DNA of 64,000 nt from NCBI GenBank assembly GCA_002435755.1, contig DIYH01000013.1, forward strand, positions 1 through 64,000, in the 5' to 3' direction. Position numbers and translations under genes: made by a program. Each line of letters starts with the position of its first letter. Position 1 is the first letter of the stretch. The DNA comes from Flammeovirgaceae bacterium UBA6059 (GTDB lineage Bacteria > Bacteroidota > Bacteroidia > Cytophagales > Cyclobacteriaceae). The notes beneath the pieces are model-generated. The model was not told where the DNA came from. It did no database searches and was given only the letters and a program-made list of their open reading frames with translations. Shown in pieces: positions 35,224 through 43,926 of the stretch.

Positions 35224-35808
35224 TTAGTCCCTCTCCTGTGCAATCTCTTTGCGTATGCGGCTCAACGAAGTATCCGTGATCCCAAGGTAAGTAGCAATAT
35301 GCTTTAGTGGGGCATTGAGTGCGATATCTGGTTTGTCTTTGATGAGCTGCTTGTACCTGTCTTTAGCAGGTTCTGTGATCATGGCGACAGTGTGATTTTT
35401 GAGCCCAAAGTAGTCGTTGACCAGTTTGGTGCGGCCGACCTCCCGAAACGCCTCAATACTGAACAACTTCATAAAATCGCTGAAAGTGATCTTCCAGACT
35501 ACTATGTCCGTGAGGGCCTGGATAAACTCTTTGCACGGTGTTTTGAGAAAATAGGAATGCCAATCGATGACTATATCCTGTCGCGAGTAAAACTTGGATG
35601 TAATGTCATTGCCCTCCAGGTCTATAGCATAAGATCGCACAAACCCACTTTCCAGGAAGTAGTAATAGTTAGTCACGTCACCTGCTCTTACCAGAAAATC
35701 GTTCTTTTTGAACTTAACCTGGGTGAATTGATCTAGGACCAATTCAAGCTCATCCCTTGAGAAGAGTTGTGGCTTAAATATCTCATGTAAGAAGGGTGTA
35801 TCCTGCAT
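35224..35808 (-). CDS. Crp/Fnr-family transcriptional regulator
   Basis: The 194-residue protein has a cyclic-nucleotide-binding-like beta-barrel (about 15-120, KNDFLVRAGDVTNYYYFLES) and a C-terminal winged helix with LKHIATYLGITDTSLSRIRK. The ligand-binding phosphate cassette is not the classic cAMP version, as is usual for this Bacteroidota subgroup, so the effector is unknown. Confidence 0.9.
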   Translation of the reverse strand: MQDTPFLHEIFKPQLFSRDELELVLDQFTQVKFKKNDFLVRAGDVTNYYYFLESGFVRSYAIDLEGNDITSKFYSRQDIVIDWHSYFLKTPCKEFIQALTDIVVWKITFSDFMKLFSIEAFREVGRTKLVNDYFGLKNHTVAMITEPAKDRYKQLIKDKPDIALNAPLKHIATYLGITDTSLSRIRKEIAQERD

Positions 35809-35899
35809 TACAATTTGGGTACCAAAGTGGCTAAAAGTAAGTCATGATTGAAGTAACTGCAACAGGTTATTGAGCAATTCCATGTAGTTGCATCCAAGA

Positions 35900-36457
35900 C
35901 TATTTTGGTACTTGGACTAGTTGTAGTAATTGTTCTAATCTATACGATCGTTGTTGACTCGCATTAGAGAAATCCATGAGTGTAGATAGTCCTAAAGTAC
36001 CATTGGAGGATACAACTGGCCAGGTAGGAGGTTCGAAGATCCATTTGCCGATTTCACTTTTCATATGTGACCTATCGGAATGGAACTGTTGAACATAGTC
36101 TTGACCTTCAATGATCTTAAATAAAGGATGTTCTTCTATCTTCATCTCAGAAACTTTCTGAAATGTGTTGGTTAGATAATGTCGGGCCTCAGTGGGGAAT
36201 GGTAGCGAGCTGTCAAAATCGTAGATCAAGTGCTGCTCAGCCTTGCTTACCATCAGGATGACATGATAATCCCACCAGACAGGAAGCTCGTCAACACCTG
36301 ATTTTTGAAACATTAGGGGTGTGTTTCTGCTAAGACTGGAGATAAACAACACACGTTTGTGTTGATCTACGAGATCACGGGCTTGACATAGATGCCAGAT
36401 GTTTTCTTCGCAGTAGTTAGGGGTATATTTCAATGTTTGGTTTCCTGAGTGTGGCAA
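35900..36457 (-). CDS. protein N-terminal glutamine amidohydrolase (NTAQ1-like)
   Basis: The protein closely follows eukaryotic NTAQ1: YCEENIWHLC (Cys16), WWDYHVILM (His65), LIYDFDSSLPFP (Asp80) and SDRSHMK near residue 130. These carry the Cys-His-Asp triad, so the enzyme should deamidate N-terminal glutamine of proteins to glutamate. There is no ATG start: a TTG at 36457 gives 185 residues and a TTG at 36433 gives 177, starting just before YTPNYCEEN; the shorter form fits the family better. It stands alone, divergent from a NarL-type regulator. Activity on N-terminal Gln in bacteria is inferred from the conserved motifs. Confidence 0.85.
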   Translation of the reverse strand: MPHSGNQTLKYTPNYCEENIWHLCQARDLVDQHKRVLFISSLSRNTPLMFQKSGVDELPVWWDYHVILMVSKAEQHLIYDFDSSLPFPTEARHYLTNTFQKVSEMKIEEHPLFKIIEGQDYVQQFHSDRSHMKSEIGKWIFEPPTWPVVSSNGTLGLSTLMDFSNASQQRSYRLEQLLQLVQVPK

Positions 36458-36534
36458 GTTAGATTCGGAGCGTACCGGTTTGCTTTGTTATTGAAATAAA
36501 CAATTCAAATACGTTGGGAGTATAAATAAGGAAG

Positions 36535-36556
36535 AAAGCTTACTAAATCAAGCTTT
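36535..36556. other. AT-rich hairpin in divergent region
   Basis: AAAGCTT and AAGCTTT form a 7-bp perfect inverted repeat with an 8-nt loop, followed by TTATT on the plus strand. It lies between the NTAQ1-like and response regulator genes and could be a weak terminator or an operator. Confidence 0.3.
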
Positions 36557-36701
36557 TTATTCACTGTTGTGACCCACCTGTATACAACTGGACTTATTTC
36601 GGTTGAATGTTCCTCTGCCTCTCAACAATGTAAATCATAAGATATACTACTATAAAATCTATTTTTAATGCAACTTTCAGACTGTCTACAAAAGAGATAA
36701 A

Positions 36702-37376
36702 ATGACTAAGGAGAAAATCAGAGTAATGATTGTTGACGACCATGAATTGGTGAGGCAAGGCCTGTCCTTTATGCTAGAGGAAGAGGAAGATATGGAGATT
36801 GTAGGATCTTTTGAAGGGGCAAAACAAGTTTTGGCCAATCACCTTGAAGTAAACGCAGACATAATACTCATGGACATAAAAATGCCAAAAATGAATGGGT
36901 TTGAGCTGGCATCTGTACTTAAAACTCAGAATCCTGAGTATAAGGTCATACTTCTATCTATGGATATTAACCACACCTTTATTGCTCGAGCAGTTTCAGA
37001 GGGGCTTGACGGGTACCTACCTAAGAATTCTAATATTGATGTAGTGACAGAAGCAATACGGTCTGTATACAATGGTCAACCGTATTTTGACCGTAAGATC
37101 AAGGATTATATTTTTCATATGACCATATACAAGAAGTATGAAAATGATGATAAGCGTCTTAAACTTCTTTCTGACAGAGAAATCAAAGTGCTAAGACTGA
37201 TAGCCGATGGTAAACAAAATGGAGAGATCGCTGAAATCTTGTTTATCAGCAAGAAAACTGTGGAGACCCACAGGTATAATATTTTAAAGAAGCTGGACAT
37301 TCAAACGACTGCTGACTTAGTAAAATTTGCTATTGCCCGTGGTATCACCACCAATCCCTACCTCAGTGACATATAA
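36702..37376 (+). CDS. NarL/FixJ-type response regulator
   Basis: The 224-residue protein has a receiver domain with Asp58 (IILMDIKMPKMNGFE) and a LuxR-type helix-turn-helix (LSDREIKVLRLIADGKQNGE; ISKKTVETHRYNILKKLDIQ). It precedes its likely kinase partner by 23 bp. Confidence 0.93.
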   Translation: MTKEKIRVMIVDDHELVRQGLSFMLEEEEDMEIVGSFEGAKQVLANHLEVNADIILMDIKMPKMNGFELASVLKTQNPEYKVILLSMDINHTFIARAVSEGLDGYLPKNSNIDVVTEAIRSVYNGQPYFDRKIKDYIFHMTIYKKYENDDKRLKLLSDREIKVLRLIADGKQNGEIAEILFISKKTVETHRYNILKKLDIQTTADLVKFAIARGITTNPYLSDI

Positions 37377-37399
37377 CTTCAAGACAACTAGTTTTGCAC

Positions 37400-39157
37400 A
37401 TGATCAGAGCTATTCATAGAGCAATGAAGAGGTTACTCAATAGATTAACAGCTGCGTTTAGCCTTGTTGAAATAGGTGTTCTGCTTGTCATTATCATACT
37501 AGTTGGGATCAACTTATACCAGTTTCAGGGTTCAATTGAGGCGAGGAACAATCTCACTCAGCGGAGTATGCCTTTAAGGTTCAAGTCACTGCAGTTAGCT
37601 ACTTCCATGGATGAGCAAAAAGCTGCTCTTATTAGGTATCTGGTAGAAGGGGACACCCTTCAGAAGATGAAGTATACTGATATGGAGTTGAGAATTGAAG
37701 GCCTGATCAGAGATATGATATTCATTGCTGAGTCTCCTGAGGAGACCGGCATTATTCAGCAACTTGACTGGCTACTGGACCAGCTGGACGCTGAGGGTAG
37801 GACTGTACTTTCAATGGATGAGAGCGTTGATGCCAATTATTTGGAGATAAGTGAGGCGATAGATGATATTGATGACTTATTGGATAATCAAGTTGGTCCT
37901 TATGTGGACCAACTGCGGGGAGTGAAAAGGGAGAGAATGGAGGAGATCGTAGGTGAATTGGAGACTGGTATCCAGGAATGCTTGCTTGCCCTCTCAGAAT
38001 ACATCATGCAAAAGGGTGCGGAGGAATCAAGGTCGGAGTTCCTTGAGGCAAGAAGCAATATTCAGCTATGGCAAAATGTATTTATAGAAGTTGCCCAGAC
38101 GAATGATGAAAGAAGATGGGCGAGGTTGCTTAACGAGAATATGGACCTTGTGATACTCAAGGCCGATGAGTTAATGATCAATTTTGACAGGCGGATGGAG
38201 GAATATGGTAGCTACTCCAAGATGGAAAGTGATGCTGATGCTTACATCGAAGACAATCTACTTGCGTTGAGTAACAGGCTACTCGATCAGGATATCAAGA
38301 ATATGGATGAACATGAGAATGCAGTCTTTATGAGTACACTTCTCTTTATGACCATATTGGTGACCCTCGTTATCGTAGATAACTACTATAAGCGCAAACG
38401 CCAGACACAACTTAAGGAGTTAGAGCTTTTCAATCGTGACAAGCAGGTGAAGGCCATCATACACTCACAGGAGGTTGAAAGATCTAGGTATGCTCAAGAC
38501 CTTCATGATGGCTATGGTCAGTTGATAGCTGTGCTAAAGCTTAACCTGCAGGCGCTACAGTCAAAGTCGCGTACCCCAAGTCCTGAAGCAAAGAAGATCT
38601 TTGAGACAGCCAATAATGTGCTCCAGTCTATGTCAGATAATCTCAGGAGGATTTGTTTTGGGTTGATGCCATTGACACTCAAAGAGAGGGGACTTGCCGA
38701 GGCGATCCAGGAGTTAGCACTCAATATCAATGTAAGTGGCACGGTCAAGTTAGATGTTGAATCGATTGAAGACCTTTCTGAGCTCAGCGAAGATGAAAGA
38801 ATTTCGATTTTCAGGATTTGTCAGGAGTGGCTTAACAACATCCTGAAGCATTCGAGTGCTACTCTGGTGAAACTCAACCTTAAAAGGACCATCGAGGGTA
38901 TAGAGTTGACTATTGACGATAATGGAGCCGGGTTTGATAAGGAACTCCTTACCCATGGTACAGGTCATGGCTGGAAGAACATCCAATCGAGATCCCGCCT
39001 GTTAGGTGGAAGGGCCAGTGTCTCTTCTCGTGATAATGAAGGAGCTACCTTTCAACTAAAAATCAGCACGTTAGTGAGATTGAGCCTTTACAATAACGCA
39101 GCATTGCCAATCGAGAGATCTCCTCTAGGGACTATTTCGATAAAAGAGCCGGCGTAA
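37400..39157 (+). CDS. NarX/DegS-type sensor histidine kinase
   Basis: The 585-residue kinase starts at ATG 37400 (a TTG lies two codons earlier). It has one membrane helix near residues 22-42, a helical periplasmic four-helix-bundle-like sensor (about 45-310), a second helix near 312-332, a HisKA_3 domain with YAQDLHDGYGQLIAVLKLNL (phosphoacceptor His369) and an ATPase domain with DDNGAGFDKELL. It pairs with the upstream LuxR-type regulator. The sensed signal is unknown. Confidence 0.9.
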   Translation: MIRAIHRAMKRLLNRLTAAFSLVEIGVLLVIIILVGINLYQFQGSIEARNNLTQRSMPLRFKSLQLATSMDEQKAALIRYLVEGDTLQKMKYTDMELRIEGLIRDMIFIAESPEETGIIQQLDWLLDQLDAEGRTVLSMDESVDANYLEISEAIDDIDDLLDNQVGPYVDQLRGVKRERMEEIVGELETGIQECLLALSEYIMQKGAEESRSEFLEARSNIQLWQNVFIEVAQTNDERRWARLLNENMDLVILKADELMINFDRRMEEYGSYSKMESDADAYIEDNLLALSNRLLDQDIKNMDEHENAVFMSTLLFMTILVTLVIVDNYYKRKRQTQLKELELFNRDKQVKAIIHSQEVERSRYAQDLHDGYGQLIAVLKLNLQALQSKSRTPSPEAKKIFETANNVLQSMSDNLRRICFGLMPLTLKERGLAEAIQELALNINVSGTVKLDVESIEDLSELSEDERISIFRICQEWLNNILKHSSATLVKLNLKRTIEGIELTIDDNGAGFDKELLTHGTGHGWKNIQSRSRLLGGRASVSSRDNEGATFQLKISTLVRLSLYNNAALPIERSPLGTISIKEPA

Positions 39158-39267
39158 CACTATGAGCTAAATCCTCCGGGTGTAATACGATGAAATTCGA
39201 CGAGCATTACATAAAAATCACCTTTATCCGCTTCCTTCCGGATAGGTCCAATGACCTGGCTTGATCT

Positions 39268-39738
39268 TCAATCATCATTGACATAGGCCATGCATTCAAT
39301 TTCTACACGTGCCCCTAGTGCTAATCCGGAAGTTCCGAATGCACTCCTGGCTGGTTTGTTATTTGGAAAGTACTTTGCATATACCTCATTCATGGCAGGC
39401 CACTCAGCCATGTCAGCCAGCATACAAGTGCATTTGATCACCTGATCCATAGAAGAGCCATTTTCTTCGAGTACCGCTTTGATATTTTCCATCGTCTGGG
39501 CTGTCTCCGGACCTATTCCTCCTTCGGCAAGACGCATGCTGTTAGAGACATTACCTAGCTGACCGGAAAGGTAAAGTACATTGCCAAGCCTGACTGCCTG
39601 GGAAAAGGGTAGGCCCATCTTGGCGAATGCCTCATTTTGTAAATATTGAGGTAGATCTGGATCTTGCCCTTGCGCCAAAGAGCTGTATGAACAGGACAGA
39701 CAGATCAATATAAATAGGATTACATTTCTCATTATCAT
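39268..39738 (-). CDS. exported RidA-family protein
   Basis: The 156-residue protein is a YjgF/YER057c/RidA homologue (VLYLSGQLGNVSNSMRLAEG; PARSAFGTSGLALGARVEIE) including the conserved Arg of the imine-deaminating subgroup. Unlike the housekeeping cytoplasmic RidA it has a signal peptide (about 1-22, cleavage near SLAQG), so it acts in the periplasm. It is monocistronic. Confidence 0.85.
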   Translation of the reverse strand: MIMRNVILFILICLSCSYSSLAQGQDPDLPQYLQNEAFAKMGLPFSQAVRLGNVLYLSGQLGNVSNSMRLAEGGIGPETAQTMENIKAVLEENGSSMDQVIKCTCMLADMAEWPAMNEVYAKYFPNNKPARSAFGTSGLALGARVEIECMAYVNDD

Positions 39739-39877
39739 GGTTTTATTACAAAGTAATGAGCTTTTGCTTAATGAGCTCTGATCTGGGTAAACTGAGTATG
39801 CAAGTGAATGGTACTTTGGACTTTTATCGAGTGAGTAAGAGCTTTTCCTATCTGTCTTGCTTAAGCTATCAGTCTGT

Positions 39878-40633
39878 TCAAAAAATCGTTAAACGGGTTT
39901 TAAGCTCCTCTTTGTAACTATTGCCAATAGGAATGTCGATGTTACCAATCGAAATATGATTGGCAACTATTTTATCGATCATATCCAGGTTGACCACATA
40001 GGACCGGTGCACAGTGAGAAATTGTTCTGGTAACAGATGGTTGACAAACTCCTGAAGTTTACCCCGAACGACATGTTTTCTACCGGGAATGTGTATTTCC
40101 AGGTAGTTCTTATCCGATTTTATAAATAGTATTTCATCGATCTTGAGTTTCAGAAAAGCATAGCTGTCTTTGATGAATATGTACCTACTGCTTCGAATGT
40201 GGTTGTCTTGCCCAGACCGTGGGACAGGTTTAGCATCCTCCGCTATGGTATGCTTGGCATAGTTCTTTAAGGCCACTTCTATGGCGGTAAAAATATCGAC
40301 CTTGTTGAAAGGTTTGACAAGGTAGCCATAGGGCTCGGATGCTATAGCCCGCTGTACAGTGAACTCATCTCCAAAAGCAGTAAGAAAGATGTAAGGGATC
40401 TTGTACTTCTTCTTGATCTGCTCAGCCAACCATATCCCATCTTTTGGCCCCTTGATATGAATGTCCAGGATAGCAAGGTCCGTCTCTCCTTTATCAAGAA
40501 TGGTCAGGGCCTCTTTGGCGCTCATGGCATCTCCGGAGATGGTATAATTCATCTCGCTCAATACTGTCGACAGGGTTTCAAGGGTTATGAATTCATCCTC
40601 AACTAAAAGTATACGTATGCTGTCCTTATTCAT
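39878..40633 (-). CDS. LytTR-family response regulator
   Basis: The 251-residue protein starts at ATG 40633, 8 bp inside the kinase gene. It has a receiver domain with Asp57 (LAILDIHIKGPKDGIWLAEQ) and Lys in GYLVKPFNK, then a LytTR domain (about 150-250, FIKSDKNYLEIHIPGRKHVV). It is the output partner of the propeller kinase and may act on the divergent surface-protein operon. Confidence 0.9.
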   Translation of the reverse strand: MNKDSIRILLVEDEFITLETLSTVLSEMNYTISGDAMSAKEALTILDKGETDLAILDIHIKGPKDGIWLAEQIKKKYKIPYIFLTAFGDEFTVQRAIASEPYGYLVKPFNKVDIFTAIEVALKNYAKHTIAEDAKPVPRSGQDNHIRSSRYIFIKDSYAFLKLKIDEILFIKSDKNYLEIHIPGRKHVVRGKLQEFVNHLLPEQFLTVHRSYVVNLDMIDKIVANHISIGNIDIPIGNSYKEELKTRLTIF

Positions 40634-43600
40634 GCTGATGATTGTCTTTGAAGTTGATAGTGACAGTTGTCCCCACGCCATTTTGGATGTCCCAATCTCC
40701 GTCCAGTTGTCTTACTAGCCCGTTGACCAGCCGTATACCGAGTGATTTGGATGATTTGAAATCAAAACCTTCAGGTATTCCCACGCCATCATCCTGTATT
40801 ATCATTTGATAATCATCGTCATCTAAATGGTGTAACCTGAGCTTTACTTTACCCTTTTTTCTATTGCCGAATGCGTGTCGGTACGTATTGGTGATAAGCT
40901 CCGTCACGATCAGACCAAGTGGGACACCAGTGTTTACGTCGAAGCGAATATCAATGACATCAATGTCAATTTCTATTCGTCTTTTTGGGCTGCCAAAGGC
41001 TGTGGCAATGTCATTGGTTAGTTGGTGTATATATTCCTTGAAACTGATCTCACTTAGATTCTCGCCCTTATACAGCTGCTCATGGATCAAGGCCATAGAC
41101 CCAAGCCTTTTCTGGCACTCAAAAAGATTGTCTCGGAGTGCCTTGTTATCGACTTTCGAAGCTTGTAGTTCCAGTATTCCTGAGACCAGCTGTAGATTGT
41201 TTTTTACACGATGATGGATCTCTTTGAGCAGGATCTCTTTTTCACTCAAAGAATTCCTGGCCTGAATAAGCTCAAACTTCTTTTTCTCCTGCAGTTGTAC
41301 CCTTCGTTTCACCGCCCGTCGGGCTATTTCCAATATCAGCACCAGCAATAGCGCATAGATAAGTTTAGCCCACCACGTTTGGTACCATTTTGGGAGTACC
41401 GTGAAGTTGATGCTTGTTGTGCCATTTTCTTCTGCTTCTACTTGAAATGAGTAGTCACCAGGTGGAAGGTTAGTATATGATTGCTTTAGTTCTTTGGACC
41501 ATGAAGACCATTGCTCATCAAAACCGACGATCCTTGTCCGGAACCTGGGTTGTACCAACTCACCGGGTTTGAGATACGAAAAAGTAATGGCCTCATGGCT
41601 CTGTTCTATTTTGATCTCCCCTGACGGACCCATACCTCCGTACAATAACAGGTCCCCATTGTAAGCTACCTTTCGTATCAATGAACCCGTTTTTATGGTT
41701 TTGTCATGATCAAACTGAGGCTCGTACCTAATGAGTTCTTGAATTCCGGAGAACCATACAGTACCGTCACTGGAAGGGTAGGAGTCCATAATCTGTTTGT
41801 CACCCATGTAATGCATCACATCATAGCTGTAGCTGTTGTTGCCCTGAGGTCGCGCCATATAGGGAGTGCCATAGGTCGAGGTGATCCAGACATTACCGTC
41901 ATCATCCTCCCGTAGCTTGAAGCTTCCAAGTGGATGACCGGTTTTGGCTTCATCAAAGAGAGGTGTATGTATGAAGTTTTGGGATTCTTCATCGAGCGTA
42001 AAGACCGTTTCATTGAGGCCGGTGACATAGATTTGGCCATCTATATAGAAAGGTGTCAGCAATCCGTCAATGAGGCCGTTTTCTTTGCCGAAAGCTGTTT
42101 GTTCAACCTTTTGGGTGGTCACTGGGCTGTCATTCAGTAGCTCAGGAAACCCGATACGAATAATGCGACCGTTCCCAGTACCCAGCCATAGATTGCCATT
42201 CTCATCTTCGGCAATACTTGAGACATCAAAGTTGAGTTCCGGTAATCGACTATTGTCGATCCAATCTTCTTCCTGACGTTGTAGTACGGCTAGTCCGTCC
42301 CGCAAGCCTGCAAATACATAGTTGGGATCTCTATTCCAATGGTGAAGACTCAATACTTGATAATCGTTATTGGCAGTGGAGGTGAGTATTTTAGGGCCAC
42401 CCTCTTTGATCTCGTATATACCCAGTTTAGCACTTCCGGCGAGGAGATAATCCGGCGTGGAGAGCAATGAAAACACTTCTGTAACGGAAGGGTCCAATTG
42501 TTGAAATTGGTCGGCCGCAGGATCAAATGCATACAACCCATCAAAGTCGCCAATAAATAGCTTTCCACCGTAGGTTGTTATCGCCGTAACCCAGCTTTTG
42601 ATACCCTTATCAGTCGCATAATGTGAGTAAGGAGACCCATAAGCCATGCGGGTGATGCCTTTGTCATGTCCTAGCCAGATGTTTCCTTTCCTGTCTACAT
42701 AAGAGGAAAGAATGGTATTGTCGGTTAGTCCGTTTTCAGTGTTTAGATGATGAACAAGCTCTCCTTTTTGATTGATGATGAAAATACCGTCGGCCAGAGT
42801 GCCTATACCAAATTGGCCATTAGGTAAGGCCAGCCCCGGAGGAGAGAAAATACGTGCTTTGATCAAGCGATCGTCCACCTTGGTATCGAATTTCTCAAAC
42901 TTGTTACCATCATAAAGGAAAAAGCCTTCTTCTCGTGTACCTACCAGTAATTGATCATCATCAAAGGGAAGCATGACATAGGTATACAGATTGGCCATTC
43001 GCTCGCCATCGGGAATAATTTGAAGCGTTTCTTCGTTGGAGGACTTTTCCATTCTGAAGAGTCCAACGCCCTTCTTTCGGACGTAGAACTGATCATTGAT
43101 GAAATGGGCCATGTGCCATTTGGGGTCGGCAGGCCATACACTCATCTCTTCTCCCGACCATCGAAAGATGGCGAAATCGGTCTTGAAGTAAATTCCCTCG
43201 TTCGCGATAAATATGTTCCAAACCCTATGAAAGTCCTGATATGGTTCGGGTACGGACTGGAGCAATGAAACATATATCGTACGTCCCAGACTATCAGCAG
43301 ACAGATACCCGATCTCGCCTGAGCCACCTACCCATACACGACCATTGGTGTCACAGGCCAGTGATCTCACACTTCTGTGATTCGGAAGCGTTATAAGTTT
43401 CCAATGTTGTCCATCAAACTCAAGTACACCACCTGCATTTCCTACATACAGTATGCCTCTGTTGTCTTCTACAAATGCCCAGTTCTGAAGACCTGCTGAA
43501 TAATCGGCTGGCGAAAAGTAAGTGCTGAAGGGGACTCCCTGAATAGCAAAGCAATCAATTGACCTGACCGACAGCAGCAAAAAGAATAAGACATTGAGCG

Positions 43601-43640
43601 GGATCAACGATTTGATACGCTTAAAAAGTGGTATTCTCAT
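40626..43640 (-). CDS. beta-propeller sensor histidine kinase
   Basis: With the ATG at 43640 the protein has 1004 residues (a TTG 16 codons earlier would spoil the signal sequence). It has a signal peptide, a large periplasmic two-component-regulator propeller (repeats with GNIWLGHDKGITRM and GNLWLGTGNGRIIR), a Y_Y_Y domain (about 670-735), one membrane helix near 745-765, a HisKA_2 domain with EIHHRVKNNLQLVSGILELQ and an HATPase domain (IIQDDGVGIP). It senses an extracytoplasmic ligand. It is coupled to the LytTR regulator by an 8-bp overlap and is divergent from the type IX secretion operon. Confidence 0.9.
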   Translation of the reverse strand: MRIPLFKRIKSLIPLNVLFFLLLSVRSIDCFAIQGVPFSTYFSPADYSAGLQNWAFVEDNRGILYVGNAGGVLEFDGQHWKLITLPNHRSVRSLACDTNGRVWVGGSGEIGYLSADSLGRTIYVSLLQSVPEPYQDFHRVWNIFIANEGIYFKTDFAIFRWSGEEMSVWPADPKWHMAHFINDQFYVRKKGVGLFRMEKSSNEETLQIIPDGERMANLYTYVMLPFDDDQLLVGTREEGFFLYDGNKFEKFDTKVDDRLIKARIFSPPGLALPNGQFGIGTLADGIFIINQKGELVHHLNTENGLTDNTILSSYVDRKGNIWLGHDKGITRMAYGSPYSHYATDKGIKSWVTAITTYGGKLFIGDFDGLYAFDPAADQFQQLDPSVTEVFSLLSTPDYLLAGSAKLGIYEIKEGGPKILTSTANNDYQVLSLHHWNRDPNYVFAGLRDGLAVLQRQEEDWIDNSRLPELNFDVSSIAEDENGNLWLGTGNGRIIRIGFPELLNDSPVTTQKVEQTAFGKENGLIDGLLTPFYIDGQIYVTGLNETVFTLDEESQNFIHTPLFDEAKTGHPLGSFKLREDDDGNVWITSTYGTPYMARPQGNNSYSYDVMHYMGDKQIMDSYPSSDGTVWFSGIQELIRYEPQFDHDKTIKTGSLIRKVAYNGDLLLYGGMGPSGEIKIEQSHEAITFSYLKPGELVQPRFRTRIVGFDEQWSSWSKELKQSYTNLPPGDYSFQVEAEENGTTSINFTVLPKWYQTWWAKLIYALLLVLILEIARRAVKRRVQLQEKKKFELIQARNSLSEKEILLKEIHHRVKNNLQLVSGILELQASKVDNKALRDNLFECQKRLGSMALIHEQLYKGENLSEISFKEYIHQLTNDIATAFGSPKRRIEIDIDVIDIRFDVNTGVPLGLIVTELITNTYRHAFGNRKKGKVKLRLHHLDDDDYQMIIQDDGVGIPEGFDFKSSKSLGIRLVNGLVRQLDGDWDIQNGVGTTVTINFKDNHQHE

Positions 43641-43778
43641 TTGACAATTCTTACCATAAAAATGGCCAGATAATCTTGGAAAACACAAAAGCCAATCATT
43701 TGATAGGCAAGTTGGGGCCTCCCACGCGACCTACGATCAATTCAATGTTTCAAGACAAATGACTTTGTTTATATCATT

Positions 43779-43835
43779 CTTCCCATGGATCCCATGTTTT
43801 GTCCCAGGTAATGGGGAGGTCTTCCCATTTTTTTT
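43779..43835 (+). promoter_or_regulatory. attenuator-like leader with terminator and competing arm
   Basis: ATGGGGA(G) at 43811-43818 pairs with (C)TTCCCAT at 43821-43828, followed by a run of T to 43835: an intrinsic terminator on the plus strand. The identical octamer CTTCCCAT occurs upstream at 43779-43786, and ATCCCAT at 43789-43795, so either could pair with ATGGGGAG and prevent the terminator. No plus-strand gene lies upstream, so the structure can act only on the leader of the following operon, 91 bp before its first gene. Confidence 0.5.
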
Positions 43836-43926
43836 CAGAGCAACAAAAGGCGACTTAAGTTCATCCCAAAATTGGCTCACCAGCATGGTCAGAACTTTTT
43901 AACGAATGTGCTCAAATACTTTTATT

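Noticed and set aside
39225..39260. Small hairpins (TATCCG...CGGATA, GGTC...GACC) after the NarX-type kinase gene
   Set aside because: Stems of 4-6 bp without T-runs; too weak to call terminators.
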